Assembly (NCBI RefSeq): GCF_001640805.2
Contig: NC_066847.1
Span: forward strand, 23,675,504-23,739,503
Direction of reading: 5' to 3'
Length of the DNA stretch: 64,000 nucleotides
Source: Lates calcarifer
Lineage: Eukaryota; Chordata; Actinopteri; Centropomidae
Under the pieces are notes generated by a model. That model was not told the origin of the DNA. It made no database searches and worked only from the letters and a program-made list of their open reading frames with translations. Shown one piece after another: positions 48,122 to 62,129 of the stretch. Within the stretch, counting starts at the first letter, position 1; each line of letters begins with the position of its first letter. A program made the position numbers and the translations under genes.

Positions 48122-49399
48122 GTCTAAACTATAGCTAATTAAAAAGGAAAGATTACACAGAGTATGAATTACAGCAGAGAAAAACTTGATTCCATGTGAA
48201 TAAATAAGCTTTTGTTCTCACAAACTAATCAAACACACTGCAGAGGCGGCAAAGACTGCTCGCTCCAGCATCAGTCCCCTCCTCATCTGCTCCACTGTGG
48301 GAATAAAGGTCCCAGTGAATTGATGATAGTTCATATCACGCAGAATCTGCTGGATGAAAAAGGTACGTGGTTCCCTTAAAGGTACAGAGGACGATCAGGG
48401 CATCCACACAGCCTGTGACCTACACCACAGTCTGACAGGGGAGGTGCAAAAAAGACTACAACACACCAAATGTAAAGTAAAAAAAACAAAAAAAAACAGC
48501 AAATGTTAAACTAATAGAGAGACACACAATAATAAATAATACTATTTCTGGTACACAGCAGTAAAAACAACTTATCAAATAAATAATACACAATGATGTT
48601 ATGTAGTATTGCTCATATTTTGTATAAATCGGCAGAGTTATAGTAACATTCCAGCATGTGGATGCATTCAGTTTCTGTCTGGAGAAAAGCAAGCAATACA
48701 CCCATGGTAAAAAAAAAAAATAAAAAATAAAAAACAAACCAAAAAAACACACTTCACACATTTGTCTTTATACACCAGAGGAAAGTGAATTGAAGGGAGG
48801 AGAGCTTTTTTTCACGGGACAATATCACTATTTCTCACATGTGGGTCCTACATCATTCTATCTTTGGTAGTGGCTTATATCTCTTAGACAAATAATTGAT
48901 GAATACATTTCAGCATTAAGGTTTCGTGGATCCATTTTCTAGCCATTCATCATCAAAATGTGCATTAGCCAGTCTGGAAACACATTCATCATTGCCTTCC
49001 ATGAAATATACATCACTGGGATCTAAGCCAGCATTGCTCTACTGTAGTGTAATCTTCCTTCATAATCCTCCTATTAAGATAAACAAAAACAAAACAAAAC
49101 AAAAAAACGCAGAGCCCACAATGTGAAAAACAGTGATGGTACATTTTGAAGAGATCTTTTGTAGCTTATACACATCTTAATATTTGATAAATACACAAAT
49201 AACAAAAAAGAAACTACCCACAAACAACTAGGTTTTGCCCTCAGTTACCCTCCCAGAGACTAGATCAACAACAAAATCCTTCATTTGGTGTTTTTTGTAC
49301 TAACAAATGCACCGTCAAAACACATCATTCACGTCAATGTATGCAGTACAACCAAAGTCTATGCGTCAATCCCAGTGTTGCTAGCTGCTGCTCGCTCCA
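48122..49399. other. Upstream of the LRR gene and downstream of TMEM222
   Basis: No protein gene is recognised. The right part (up to 49399) is the TMEM222 3' UTR; no clear AATAAA was located on the minus strand. A-rich low-complexity stretches lie at about 48478-48500 and 48708-48745. Confidence 0.45.
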
Positions 49400-51811
49400 T
49401 TACTGTAGGTTGAATGTGAGGATGAAGGTGCCGAGGACTCCACACAGCATGACGAAAGGTAGCCAGGTCTTGAGGAACGCTGCCCAGCTGAAGGATAGAA
49501 AGAGGGTAACGTGTGTTAGAGTAATCATCGACACCTGGGTGGTGTGAGTGTGTGTAGCAGAAAGGGTAAACAAAACAAACACCCCTGTATATTTTAGACA
49601 GACAAGGACATGTGAGGTGTGTTGGAAGTATCACATGGTTCAGTCTCTTTACTCTCAGAGGCCCACAGCTCCCCCCCTCCCCCTGACTCTCTCTCCACCC
49701 CCCGCAGCCGCACCCCATCTCCGTGTCCTACTGTCCTTTCCACCCAGCCGGCGCAGGGAGCCCCAGCAGAGAGGTGACCTCCAGCGGTGACACAGAGGGG
49801 GAGCGCTGCTGTCAGTGATGAATTACACGACTCCCCTTCTGTTTAAAAGACTCCTGTGCCGTGGGAGTGTATGTGCGGAGGCAGCACAAACTGTGACGCC
49901 AGCGTTCTCTAAATGGGTCAGTGGAGAATAATGAGGGGGGTTCTCTGAGCCATATGTCTCTTAATGCTCGCTAGCATCCAGCAGCAGAGCAGTGTGTACA
50001 TGATTGCGATGAAGATGCTTCAGGTGTGTACCGTTGACAACTATATTTTTCCAACTGTTAACTCTACCACTGCCACTTGTGTCCTCTCTGTATATATACA
50101 CCTACGCCTACATATTTTCTTTAGATGCTGTACAGGCTGAAGACCAGAACTTGGGATCCAAAATGTTTAAGCAAGTATCCTGTTCACAGTGAAGACAGCA
50201 CAGCAGATACACACCCTTGATGTGGCTATAGGTCAGGTGGTAGAGGAGGTAGACCATTAAACAAAAAGGAGGTTGGTTTGATCCTCCAGCTGTTTCTATT
50301 CAAATGTTGAAGTGTCTTTGACCGAGACACTCACACTCCCAAATGTATGTGGGTGTAAGGAAAAAAAATGTGAGTCAATCTGGACAAAAAAAAACCTGTC
50401 TAATGAATGTAATGTGCAGCTGTAGCTGTAAATGCTAGCAAATTAATCATTGTTTTATTTTGGTAAAATAATTAAATGTCAAAATATAACTGCCTGGTAA
50501 AGTAGAAAACAAGTACACTGGGAACTGGAGGACCGTGGAACAGATGCTCACTTGGATGCAGGGTTGGCTTTATACACACATTGTTCTTACAATGCTGGAA
50601 CAAACGGCAGAATGAGGCTAAAATGCTTACCTCACATGTTTTCCATAAACGAGAGACAGCACACACAGGTTCACCATGTTCCAGGACGTGCTGTTGTCGT
50701 AGCGCATGAGGTTGAGGGCCATGGCAACGTGGGAATGGCAGTTATCAAAGCACAGATTGTGCTTCAATGAAACAGAGAAATTAGATATCATTATATGTAT
50801 ATATTATTATGGAAATATGTGCATTTAAAATCCCATATATCATCTTACCGGCCTGCATTTGTATTCCTCAGACGCATCGTGCACTGCTTTGTCCCATGTC
50901 GCAGCTCCGTTACCACAGACTTTGTCAACATCAAGCTTCCAATACCTGCAATGCAAGCTGACAATCAATCAACATGCTCATTTGAATGTGCAATCTTCTT
51001 GTTAACATGCTATAAAAAAAAATACAATATTGCAATTAACTTACTTTGTTGGTCTACCAAAGCCCATGTTGTCCTCCTGGGAAAAAACTCATATTTTAAA
51101 ACATTGAATGAATCATACAAGTGTGTGGTTAAAACACAAAATACAGTGGATATATGGCCACCACTCCCTTTCATTAAAAATTCAACAGCTCCACTCTGCA
51201 CGTCAGTATGACTTGTCATATTAGAGATTTGCATTTTAATGTATGTCCAACACTTCACTCTCCTGGGCCATTAGAAAGAGGCGGGGCAGTTCACTGCATC
51301 TGATACATACATGGATCAACTGCGAGCAGAGGAGATAACTCACCGAGACGAAATATGATCCTGCAAAATCTCGTATGACTCCAGCAGAGGTGCATATACC
51401 CATGTGACCAATGAAGGGGAGCACCCACCTGCAGGATGCACCCAGAAGAAAACAATACATCGATATGACTGCGTGCTGTTTACACATATGTCAATTCAGG
51501 CCTGTTTGATGGTGTAATAGAATACATTCTATGCAGTAATTTATTAAAAGGAAATAGATAGCATAGGTATTAATCAGCGGCTAACATAAATCTCCTTCGC
51601 TTCATCTGACGTTTGCAAAATAGCAACCTGCCGCTGTCACATTAAACGCTAAGCTAGCAAGACGTGTACAACAATAAGTGTTGGCTTCTTACGACAAAAT
51701 AGGAATAGGAGTCCAGACAATGCAGTAGGGGTAGCGGCTGTTTTTTCTGTCGCTTTTCAAGAAGTCACCGTGGTAGTTCATCATCATGTCGCTCTCGTCC
51801 GCCTCCGCCAT
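49400..51811 (-). CDS. tmem222: TMEM222 transmembrane protein
   Basis: Six exons, 51811..51693, 51428..51344, 51076..51045, 50945..50849, 50761..50631 and 49487..49400, encode 183 aa (human about 208, with a longer N-terminus). TMEM222 is a small multi-pass protein of the DUF778 family; loss of function in people is linked to a neurodevelopmental disorder, and its biochemical role is poorly known. Seen: YPYCIVWTPIPILSWVLPFI, GHMGICTSAGVIRDFAGSYF, KAVHDASEEYK, DNCHSHVAMALNLMRYDNST and a C-terminal membrane segment (TWLPFVMLCGVLGTFI). The conserved Cys/His pair in DNCHSH is present. The MAEADESD start was chosen because its MAE- start resembles human and it follows a CpG-containing upstream region. 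It lies directly downstream of WDTC1 on the same strand, as in human. Confidence 0.95.
50218..50440 (+). mobile_element. Degenerate SINE-like repeat in TMEM222 intron 5
   Basis: The head has tRNA-type internal promoter boxes: GGTCAGGTGGTAGAGG (A box, 50231-50246) and GGTTTGATCC (B box, 50275-50284). It is followed by TGTTGAAGTGTCTTTGACCG and AGACACTCACACTCCCAAAT, which match from memory a very common teleost repeat ('gaagtgtccttgggcaagac'). It is diverged and interrupted. Confidence 0.6.
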
Positions 51812-52600
51812 CACTGCCCGGGCTGACGGGGATGACAGTGACGCACAGACGGCGCCAGGCGCGCGTGGAAGCGGAAGCGCGCAGTCATCGCCTCCGCGGA
51901 TTGTGAGCCAACGGTCGGGCAGTGAACGCAGCACCGTTCGTTAGTGCGCCGACTGCGGCGTTTGAGTACCACCGCTTAATGGGATTTAATAGGAACTGCA
52001 CGGTTAAAGTCAGCAGTCATCAACACAACAATATGGTTTATTTTTTGTCATTTGTATTTATATTTGAGCATTTCCGTTAACTTATTGTATGGTTATTCAT
52101 AAAGTGACAGTGACTCAACTCCAAGAAGAAATATATGTTCAACAAACATACAAAAGCTAGTTTTTCAGGCTTGGGAATTATTAAATCACAGCCATAGACT
52201 GTATGATCTCAGCCCGATGTGGCAGCAGCCACATTCACAGGCTCAGTCAGCCGTGAGCTTTATCAGTGTAACCTCCACTACTCCTAAAGCTGGGTCACCT
52301 CATTACTGTACGGTATATGGGGCACGCTATACTCCCCTAACCACTCATGCTTGTGGTGCACCGTGCTCACATTTGTTGCCTAATAGTCAGCAAAAGCAGA
52401 GAGTGGAGCAGACACTGATGAATGAGCAGGATACCAGAAAGTTCATACCGTAGCCTCGCCTACAGTACATCTTCCCAACCTAGTTACAATTGCATCAGTA
52501 CTGCTGTAGCTGTTGTGTAACTGATACACTAAAAGAACAAATAGTTATTTTTTTAAATCATTGATGGAACAATAATCCAAGAACACAGACAATAAGGTGT
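51812..52600. other. TMEM222 promoter and WDTC1-TMEM222 intergenic
   Basis: CpG-rich sequence for about 150 bases above the TMEM222 ATG (GGCGCCAGGCGCGCG-type) is the likely promoter on the minus strand. Beyond 52000 the sequence is AT-rich and nothing is recognised. Confidence 0.5.
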
Positions 52601-54004
52601 TCAATAATTTTATTTTGTTTGCAACAAAGGTTATTACAGGATTCCTCAAAGAAAAACAAGAGTATTTCAAATTAATGAACAAAGTAAAACACATGAAAGC
52701 CTAGTGTTGCATGTTGTTGAGGAACCATTTCTTAACATTCACCCTTTGAGGGCAAAGAAGACCCAATGAGCTGTTCTTTGAGCAACGGATGGGATGGCTC
52801 TGTGTCCTTTTTTTTTTTCCCCCACAACTATGGTCAGAGAAGCCTCATGCAAGCAGGGCTGAACACCTGACTGCAGCAGAGGACTAGTGCTAGAGCCACG
52901 CAGCTGGTAGGCAGGAATCCTATTGCCCACCAAATACTTAGCACCCAGTTGGCATACACCACAAAATTAGCATCTGTGCCCCACTTAGACCCAACAGAAG
53001 TTTCACACTGACATTTCATTCCAAATGACATTTACAATCAATGGGACTTAATTTAAAACAAAACTGTATTAGAAAGTTATTCCTCTTTTTTTCTACAAAT
53101 GTTTTGTTGTCGATATCTTGTTGATCTTGTCAACAATCTACTGCAGTAAAACCTCTTAACTAAAAGGAGTACAGTATGCCAAAATCATGTTTCAATGAAA
53201 CAGAGAAAACAAACATTAATCCTTGGCCGCTGAAATGATAGATGACAACCTTTGGCAGAAGAAACCACTTGTTTTTTTCTGACAATTATAGCCTAACAAA
53301 GCTTGAAAATACGTTTCATTGGAGCAACACCAGCAACTTCCACAACTTGGAGATTCTAATTAATTCTAGGCTTTCTGTGACCAAACTCCAACTGAAACTA
53401 TGATCAAGTCTAACTCAGAATCAATGACTTGGGTGTGCAGCCTTTCTGAGATGAGCGGGCACTGTGACTCCTAGCTCCAACTGTAGAGCAGGCAGGAGAT
53501 GCAACAAAGCACCCTCTTCTTGGCCTGTGATCCGATCCTCCACGGAGGACACTGCAACGGCGTGGCCACGCTGACCTGAAAATAGGTCGCCCAGCCGCAG
53601 GCTTCTCCTTCTACATGTTGTGTGTCTCTCCAACATAAACCTGAGGAGGGATAAGTGCTGAACTCCTCCTTCTGCGTGAGAAACTGGGGAGTGACGTGGA
53701 AGGTGCTCTCCTCAAAGGTGTCCCCACCCCCTGCCATCATAGGGTGGAGGAAGAGGCTGAGGTGTTGTTGGTGCTTTGAAGGGGGCGAGATGGGTGTCGT
53801 CTCCACCCTCCATGAATTCCTCTCCCCAAAGTGGTCTCCACCAGTCCTTGTCTTAGGACGGGGGAGGGCGATGCATAGTGCAGAGATGTGACATGACATT
53901 CACTTAGTGTTTCTGTCAGATAGGGGGGGAAATTAAGATTCAAACAGGAGCTGGGAGAGTGCTTTGCTTCCTACATCCATTCTGCAGAATGGCTGACAGT
54001 TTGC
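52601..54004 (-). other. wdtc1: WDTC1 3' UTR
   Basis: Sequence after the WDTC1 stop on the minus strand, up to an AATAAA at 52614-52609, would make a 1.4 kb UTR. A long UTR is also usual for mammalian WDTC1. The end is inferred. Confidence 0.45.
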
Positions 54005-57000
54005 TTAGCTTGGCCGACACTGCACTTGTCCTTCTGAGCTGTCTTCGTCATCTGAGCCATCTGGGCCGACGCCACGCAGGCCTGTGATGCGATAGCCCAT
54101 GTTAAGCAGCATGACTTCCAGTGGATCGGCGTTCATGCGCCGCTGGTTCGCCTGAGCAGCACCCTCCATGTCTTCCACCACGCGCCCGTTCTCACTCTCT
54201 GTCTGTATTGTGAGAAAGTAGAGGTGATGAAAAAGGGCAATGAAAACAAAGGTAAAACATAACAAAAACTTCTATATAAATAAAACGCAGATCATCTGTT
54301 GTACCTCTGGTCTGGGGTTCCATAATCGAACTACAGGGTCAATACCGCTGGTAGCCAGGAAGCAGTAGCTGGGGTGAGGCTGCAGGCAGTTGACTATGGA
54401 CTCATCCCCCTGCAGGATCCTTACCAGATTAGTCGTCTCCTTTTCCCAGATAAAGAAGGAGCCGTCGTCTGAGCCGCTGACAATGTACTGGCCTTTGCTG
54501 CGGAGAAAAGGGAACTATTCAGACCTGTCTGATGAGTTGTGTTCTTTAAGCACGTCACATTTACTGGAAATTAGAGGATTGATTTACACTGGGCCTCTTT
54601 CACAGAACACTCATTTACTTCACTGTAAGGGCGTGTAATCTGGGCCTTTCCAGTCCTGGTGTGAGAGGTGAATTATCAGGGCATTCTGGTATAAAAGGTT
54701 CAGCGGGAACTGAGCTTTGTGTTACAGTATTAGTGCTGTATTACATTCCAGTGTTTTTAAGTAAATATCACCTTTTGTTTGCACTATACACATATCATAA
54801 AGTATTTGCCTATACTGAAATAACATTCACATTACATGTAACATCATGTTTTTAAAGTGGATATTTTAAACAACATAATAAATGTTGGACAGACTAGATT
54901 TAGGAATGAAAGCTACTTGTCATTGTGGATTTTTGCTTCACTGTTTTTCCACTGCGTCTCTTTGAGGTTCTCTGCCTTAAGCTTCAGAGCTCGTGACTGC
55001 CCCCTAGCGAGGCCCCTGCAGGCTGAGAGTGAGATTTCCTAACCTTCCAAAGAAGTTGGCCTCTTTGATATCGGTCGTGGTGTTGCAGTGACCACAGTAT
55101 CTGTGCTTGTAGTCGAAGCTGCGCTCTCTCAGCACCAACTCATCTTCTGGGATTGACTCTTTCCGACTGAACGAGTGGAATCGAATGGAGCTGTTGGCCT
55201 TCTTATCTTCAGCTATAGTGAAGAGAGAAATCAAACTTACTACCACGGAATCATTCAGAGACATTAACAAATAAATAGTGCGGATTGTCAATATGTGACA
55301 ACACAGACATTCTCCTTTTCACTCTTTGCACAGTGTGTACTGCATTCGCAAATTCAAACAAAAGGGTGGTGTCAGTGTGGTTTTTATGTTTATTTCAAGA
55401 TCCAGCTGTGCACACTTGTTTAAGAAATGAGAACTCCTGCCATGTATCACTTTTGTCTTTCATACCTGATTCTGTCTTGGAGTAGAGAGCAGCTTTGATG
55501 TCTTTATCTAAGGCGTCACATGCGCTGCTGTGCGCCTGCTCCGGAAACTTTCCTTTGAAATCATCCAGACACTCCAGAGCCTCAGCCACATACTTCAGCT
55601 CAAACAGACACCGTGCCAGCCTGAAATGTGCTTTCAGGTGGCCGGGGTTTAAAGTCAGAGCCTTCAGGCAGTCCCTGAGGGCATCGTAATGGTCTCCATC
55701 CCTGTGAATCACAGACGTAAACAAAACACTTGTTAGCTGTTTTCATAGTCTTTGGGAAAAGATGACATATCGTCTGTCTCTTTAGGCATCATGATACAAG
55801 GAGGCCTACCACTTGCGTTTCATATAGGCTGCAGCCCGGTTCCCATACAGCATGGCATTGCAGCTGGCCTGATGAATGCCTAAACTGTACAGCTGGATGG
55901 CCTGTGTCCATTGTTGCTGTGCAAATGCATCATTAGCTTGTTGCTTTATCTTCTCCAAGTGAGGAGGGAGCTCAGTAGAACTAAAACAAAGAAAACAGAA
56001 GAAACATGACTCAAATGTTTGCGCTCTCTAACCTTTAAACACCATCTGTGTGTAGAAGCAATCACCAGCAGGGTGAAAGACAACTACCTAGAGTGCATCT
56101 TGTTTCCGGCAAAGCGAATATGGCTGGTTGGCAAGTGAATTCCATTGGAGACGCCATTGGTTGTCTTTCCATTCTGCACGTCTCCTGGGAAGCCAAAGTT
56201 TCAGACACCACCAATACATCTATAGATTCCATACCTGATGTATCTCTATGATGTTTTCAAAGATTGCACAGACCTACCTGTTGATGACTGGCACTTTTTT
56301 GGAAGCAAGAACGTGTATGGCCTCTGTTTAAATGTCAAGTCAAACAGATACACCTAGAAGAACCATAAAAACACACAAATAAAACAAACATTACAGCGCA
56401 GACCATGACTAAATGACTCCTCTTACTATTCCTTCTTGTTTGTTCTAAGAAACATTACCTGTTCCCCACCCATGTTAACAAGCAGCTCTGTGCCATCTGG
56501 GCTGAAGGTGACGTAGGTGGCCACCAAGACCCTTAGGCGGTTATTGTAGTCTGGGAGTTTCACTGGCAGGTGCCCTGGAGTATTCAAACAGAGAAGTGAG
56601 ATTCAACCACATCCTTCCCTGTCTCTTTATTCTAAGATGTACATTTCCTGTTTTCATTACTATAAAATAAGAATTCAAATGTACCCATAGCTTAATTTGA
56701 TACCAGACAATTCAGTCAAATATGCACCTGCAACATAATACTGCCCAGCTCCGTCTGGGATGGGCTTCTGCCTTTCACAGAATGTGTGCACAGCTGCTGA
56801 TGTGCTCTGACTCACAGATTTCCTGTTTGAGGAACAAAACAACTTGGTTAAAACCCACATGCACATGTGCATGCCAAAACCTGGAAGGGAGAACACACCA
56901 TATTTCAGTGGCTGTTGAATAATCATTAGTGTAGAATGACATCAAAAACTCAACTGACCTGTAGTTGTGAATCATCCTGATGTCATAGAGACGTACAAAG

Positions 57001-59175
57001 GGCCCATTGGCTCCCACTGCAAGGTAGTTGTTGTCCCGCGGGTTGACAGCCAGACACTTGGCCTCAACCAGCTGACCACAAAACTCTGTCAAGTCAATCA
57101 GCACCTCAGAGCGTTTACTGCTCTCTCGTAAGTCATACTGTCTGTAGCGAACAAGGAGAAAGTGAACATATAACCTGTAGCAAAATTAACCATGGCTCAT
57201 CCTTTGAGTTTGTTAACCAAAAAAAAGTGATTTAATCCATTTCAATCTCTGGTTTCTGACCTGATAATGCCATCCTCTGCAGCACTCCAGAAGGTGTTGG
57301 GCCACATGGGCGCCGTGGCGATGCGTTTGACTCTGTTGGTATGATCAGAAAACATATGGATGGTTTCCTTCACTGTCAGGTCGTGCACGTGGACCTTTGT
57401 GTCGGCTGCACCTGTTACCAAGATTCTGTCGCCAGAGTGAGGGAGGAACTGTACAAACAGACAAATAGACCAAAATTAACTGATGAGTATATTCAGAGGA
57501 TTAGCTGCTGCTTTTTAAAACATATAATAATCCAGTTACTGCAACAGATTAAGGCATTAATAATATGTTTACCCGCACCTTTAGGACCAGTCCATTAATA
57601 TTTCTGCTTCCATGCTATGGATTAAAGTTCCAGTAATGGCCTTAGACACCAGCTCCATATTATGTTACGATATAACATTTTCCTTCTGGTATTTGACCTC
57701 ATTCCCAAGCTCTCTGTCATGAAGCTACAGTGTTATGCCCTTACGGCAATTTTTGTGTGAACACAGTAGAACATGTACATAAATGGGTTTCCATGCAGCT
57801 CATTAAAAGGCCAATAGTGCCACCTAATGTACAGGAAGTGAACTTGTAACATTTGTTAATGACTAAAGAGAGGCTGAGTTGAGGCAGAGCACAATGTCTT
57901 ACCAGTCGTTACCATAAGATATCCAGAATTTGAACTGCAATAGTGAGTCCAAGTTGGATTCAGGTGTTCACATGGTTAAAATGCACTTTCGGTTAGACTA
58001 AAACAGGAGATTCACTCATCTTTCTACGATTTGAAGTATAATCCAACAAGGTGGACATCACTGCCTTGATCACATTATGAATGGAGAATAAATGTGTAGA
58101 TAAATGCAGTAACTGTAGATGATTATAGCTCACTTTCCCATCATCCAATTAGTCCTCCTTACCTTTACAGAGAATATATTTGCTGCATGACCTGTGTGCA
58201 TAGTTGTAAGCTTCTTGTGTCTGAATGGATCCCAGATGATGGCATGTTGATCATCTGAGCCCGAGGCCAGCAGACTAAAGACAAAAGGAAATCACCAGGA
58301 CAAGTCAAGCAACATGTATCCAGGACTCTTTATGACCAACACCATTTAAAATTTTATCCGTTGAAACATTTGAAGATGTGAAACAGCTGATGCCATTTTA
58401 TTTTGCTGATTTAAATCAATGAGCACTGAAGTTGCCAATTGTGAGGCAAATGTTCTGTATTTTGGTCATTAGCATTACGGCAAGTTTCAGAGATGAAACA
58501 TGAATAAAAAATATACTCTATACTAATTTTGATGTATAATCAAGCCATTACAGGTCTTCACTTACATACTGTATGAAGAAGACTTTTGTAATAGTAATGT
58601 GGTGATGTAACCCAACCATTGATCCAGGTCAGAGATGATAAATTACACAGAAGGTAAAATGTCAGGTTCAGAAAACTTACTCTCCTCGTTCATTCCACTC
58701 CAAACAGTTCACACAGCCTGTGTGGCCCTGTTGAGAAAGACAGTCCAAACTGAACAGACATAACAAGTATAGGAGTATACTATTAGTCTCTCCCTCTTTT
58801 TCACAGCTCTCTCTCTCCATCTACATATGCACAAACACAAACTCACACACACTGGTTGTCACTGACCTGAAGCTCAGCCTCCAGTCCAAGTCTCTTGATG
58901 AAGGGGTCGGTCACATGATAGAACCTCTGAAAGCCCGACGCTTTTTTGTCCTGAAGATATGAATCAAAGGCTGCATCAGAATTTCATACATACTTGTTTA
59001 CAGTCTCTCTTGTTGGAAGGAGCCTATTTTGGTAAGCCCGGCCAAGATAACATCTATGTACTAGAAACACATTGTTTGCTCATTGGTATATTAAGCTCAT
59101 AATATGCTTTGGCATTTGTTTACTCACCCTGATCTGCCTATGCAGAATATCTCTGGTGATGTTGACAGTAGTCAT
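54005..59175 (-). CDS. wdtc1: WDTC1, WD40/TPR substrate receptor of CUL4-DDB1
   Basis: Fifteen coding exons: 59175..59128, 58950..58867, 58727..58681, 58274..58163, 57448..57261, 57141..56959, 56822..56728, 56574..56459, 56353..56278, 56184..56088, 55980..55810, 55701..55466, 55212..55044, 54497..54305, 54202..54005. They give 670 aa (human 677) with closed phases. WDTC1 (fly Adipose) restrains fat storage and serves as a DDB1-CUL4 receptor. Seen: MTTVNITRDILHRQIR start; N-terminal WD40 repeats (GHTGCVNCLEWNERGDLLAS, SGSDDQHAIIWDP, GAADTKVHVHDL, APMWPNTFWSAAEDGIIRQY); TPR region about 350-485 (ANDAFAQQQWTQAIQLYSLG, NRAAAYMKRKW, LRDCLKALTLNP, KAHFRLARCLFELKY); CGHCNTTTDIKEANFFG; C-terminal WD40 pair (YIVSGSDDGSFFIWEKE, LATSGIDPVVRLWNP); and the conserved tail NQRRMNADPLEVMLLNMGYR with DDEDSSEGQVQCRPS. 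Confidence 0.96.
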
Positions 59176-59960
59176 GGCCTCACCACAAAACATAAATTAG
59201 GGTCTGGGCTGGAGGTTCCAGGGGTCAGAGCTCAGATGACATTTACTCTGTATTTCTTGAGAATGAGCTGTACAGACGTTAAAAACATTAAAACAGATTA
59301 GGAAATACAGGATAGACACCTATTACACTGCAGTGATTATACGTTGGTTTAATGTCCCCCAAAAGGAAGGGTTAAGGACAAGTTTATGAGCAGATATTTG
59401 AATTATTAACTCATTATGGATTCTTTATAAACAGCTGAAAGGTAAGTATCACATATGACGTTAGCTGGTTCACGGTCTTTACCCACTCCAGTGCCAAAGA
59501 CTAGGTTTGCTCCCGTCAATGAACACCAACAAGGCGAGTTCGGTTGCTAACTAGCTAATGTTAGCTATGCAGCTCTATCAGTATTATTATCAGCGGACTG
59601 TTTCGCCAAACACTGACAGTTATTTAAACGTTAAAGCGCAGTTAGCCTGCCAGAATCGTTAGCCACCTGTGCATCGGGCCTTTAAGAGACCTGCCGTTTA
59701 CCAAGTAGCTGGCGTTAGCGTATCTGCGTTACCTCGCTAGCTAAACAAAACGTCCACATCATGTAACGTCAACATTTGCAACGCTTTAATTATAATTTAC
59801 GACTGCTAAAGAAATCTCACCGCTTTCCTCGAACTAAAAAGCCTTCTGTCAAGAAATGTCCATTTAATAAACGTTATAAATAACACTCTATGTGAGTTTG
59901 TTGACAGGATTCTCGCTAATACCTTCTCTGACTTGAACATAACCCTCCTCCCACTGAGCA
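59176..59960 (-). other. wdtc1: WDTC1 5' region
   Basis: No additional coding exon is seen above the WDTC1 ATG. From 59460 to 59760 there are seven GTTAGC/GCTAAC/GCTAGC words together with CpGs, which suggests a non-coding first exon and promoter ending near 59950. Exact first-exon borders could not be fixed. Confidence 0.45.
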
Positions 59961-61740
59961 CATCACGCAACTTTGTTCAGCCTGCTAACATACAATAAGT
60001 ACTTCCGGTCAGTGCTCATTTCAGAATAAAAGATGTCTGACACATATAACAGGTGACATTTACAAGCATTTCTATTGCACAAAAACGCAAAAAAAATGCA
60101 AAAAGGCTCTAAAGACCAGCTATACAGCTTATTGTGTTTTATATGATAATTAATTAAATTTAGTTAGAGACGAGTTAATTACCAGATTTCATTTTACTTC
60201 CATGTACACAACATGCCTACAGGAACAGTTTTATTGCAATTTGAGAAGTAAAGTGAGACAGTCAGCTCTGTGTCCTGGTCACGGAGAAAGAGAATGAAGA
60301 AATGCTAACACAGCAAGCAGCCAGACGAACAAGGGATGTAGATCAAAGATCTAATCTGATCATACTTAAGGGGCTTAAGGATGTACGGATGAATTAAATA
60401 GGCTCAGTCAAATTAAAACACAAGTGCAGGTTATAGCTGAGTGTACTTGTTGACAGTGGAGGTTAAAAAAAAGCACTAAACACATCTTTAGTATTACCAG
60501 GAGTAGGATTATATAAATATAAATGGAAAAATAGACTTTTTTAGAGAGGGAATTAACTGTTTTTAAATATATTCCTGTAAACTATTCAAAAGTATATAGA
60601 TGTCCTTTTGTGTAATCATGCGAATAGATTCTTTCATATATTATTTCTATTTTATGTACTGTTTTTTTTCTCATTTAGTGGATAAAAAACAGAGCACTAA
60701 AGGTACAGCTGGTGCTGTGTCAGAAAAGAAATGCAACCTAATAAGCAACTGATTGGATGAATGCATTCACGTTTCAGTAAGAGATTTTTGTGATAGGATA
60801 TTTTATAATGTTGCAAGTCACTAGGTGAATGCTGGACAAAAAAGAGAAATCTCAAACATGAGTCCTCTTCCTTAATTACAGCCTGTCCCTGCTCTTTCTG
60901 TGTGTGTCATTTTCGCAACATGCCAAAGCCCAAACACATGTTATCTAAGGCGTGCCTTTCAGAGATTCAGCAGTACAGAAACTAGTGAGGACAAAATTGT
61001 CACATGACACAAGAGGACTTAGAAAGGACATTTTATTATAGCTGTTTTGAAAATAATTCAGACAGCACCATATTACAGGTTAATGCAGTTAATCAGTCAG
61101 CTATTGTGCATTATGCATTACTATTGTACCAAGGAAAGACAAAATAAAACAGATGTTGCAATTTGTTTTTGATCCATTGCAAAAAATCTTGATTTGCAGC
61201 TTATGTGTCAGTGTATGGTGGAGGTTAGGTATTACACGTTATCACCAATGTCTCAACTTCCTACAACAAACCGATGTCAGCATTTGTGGTATTTTCACTT
61301 CTTAGTCATCCAGAGCTGTTCTGTTTGGTGTGGCCCAGCAACTTCACTAAAGGTGAAAAGCAGAAGAGTTTAAATTGAGCCAATAGGGTCATTGGTTGTG
61401 GAACATGTAGTGTAGCCAATGAAAAACAGGAAAAAAAGAAGAAAAATATGGACTGTATATTTCCTAATTCCGTCTACTGTTGTCCACTGCTTTGTAACAT
61501 GAAGCCTGCGCAATAACAATGAAACATATTTTTATATTATTAAAATGTTTCATTATTATACATTCTATTCGTATTTAATCTTAATCGTAATCTTTAATCT
61601 TAAAATACTCTTCTGTGATAAATATATGTTAAAACTGATAGTAGATTATAACATCCATGAACCCTTGTGAAAGTCTTATTTTCTAGGTTATTCTAGCCAT
61701 TTCAACGCATCTTGATTAGGTTGGCTCGTTTTGTCTTTCT
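59961..61740. other. WDTC1-CEP85 intergenic
   Basis: AT-rich sequence between two head-to-head genes; no coding gene, RNA gene or recognisable repeat was found. Confidence 0.5.
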
Positions 61741-62129
61741 GTGGTGATAGTTGGTCATATGGTAGAATGGGCCCGGTTATCTTTTCGCGGCATCGGCAGG
61801 ACTGAATCAAGACGAGTCTTAAAAATATTGCTTCTCTAGCCTTTCGGCTGTAGTTTGCAGATGTGACCGCTGCGGAAGGATATGCCCCGAATGCAGGAAA
61901 ACCTCAAACGGTTTCTGAGACAACATGAACCGTCATTGTTGAGCGGGCGGCGCTGGGATATTAAACAAGCGGCCATTGTATCTTGGCTGGGTTGTCTGCC
62001 AGCGGAGGGGATCAGTTGGCTAGCAGAACAACAGCAGCAGCAGCAGTAGCGGATGGTACAGATTCAGCTTCGGTTACCAGCCTGAAACCGAGATTTGTTT
62101 CTTCACTCTGCGTTTATGTGAAGCAAAAG
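61741..62129 (+). promoter_or_regulatory. cep85: CEP85 promoter and probable non-coding first exon
   Basis: CpG-containing sequence with GCGGCCATTGT (about 61970, YY1-like) and a short CAG-type run (about 62031-62047), ending in AAAG|GTAAAG (62129/62130), a strong donor. This fits a 5' UTR exon spliced to the coding exon at 63080. The transcription start is not defined. Confidence 0.45.

Noticed and set aside
50795..51211. 138-codon plus-strand open frame
   Set aside because: Overlaps TMEM222 exons and introns on the opposite strand; no similarity to known proteins.
61829..61865. U2 snRNA-like start (GCTTCTCTAGCCTTTCGGCT) upstream of CEP85
   Set aside because: Only the first stem resembles U2; the branch-site recognition sequence, Sm site and upstream element are not present. 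Most likely chance within a promoter.
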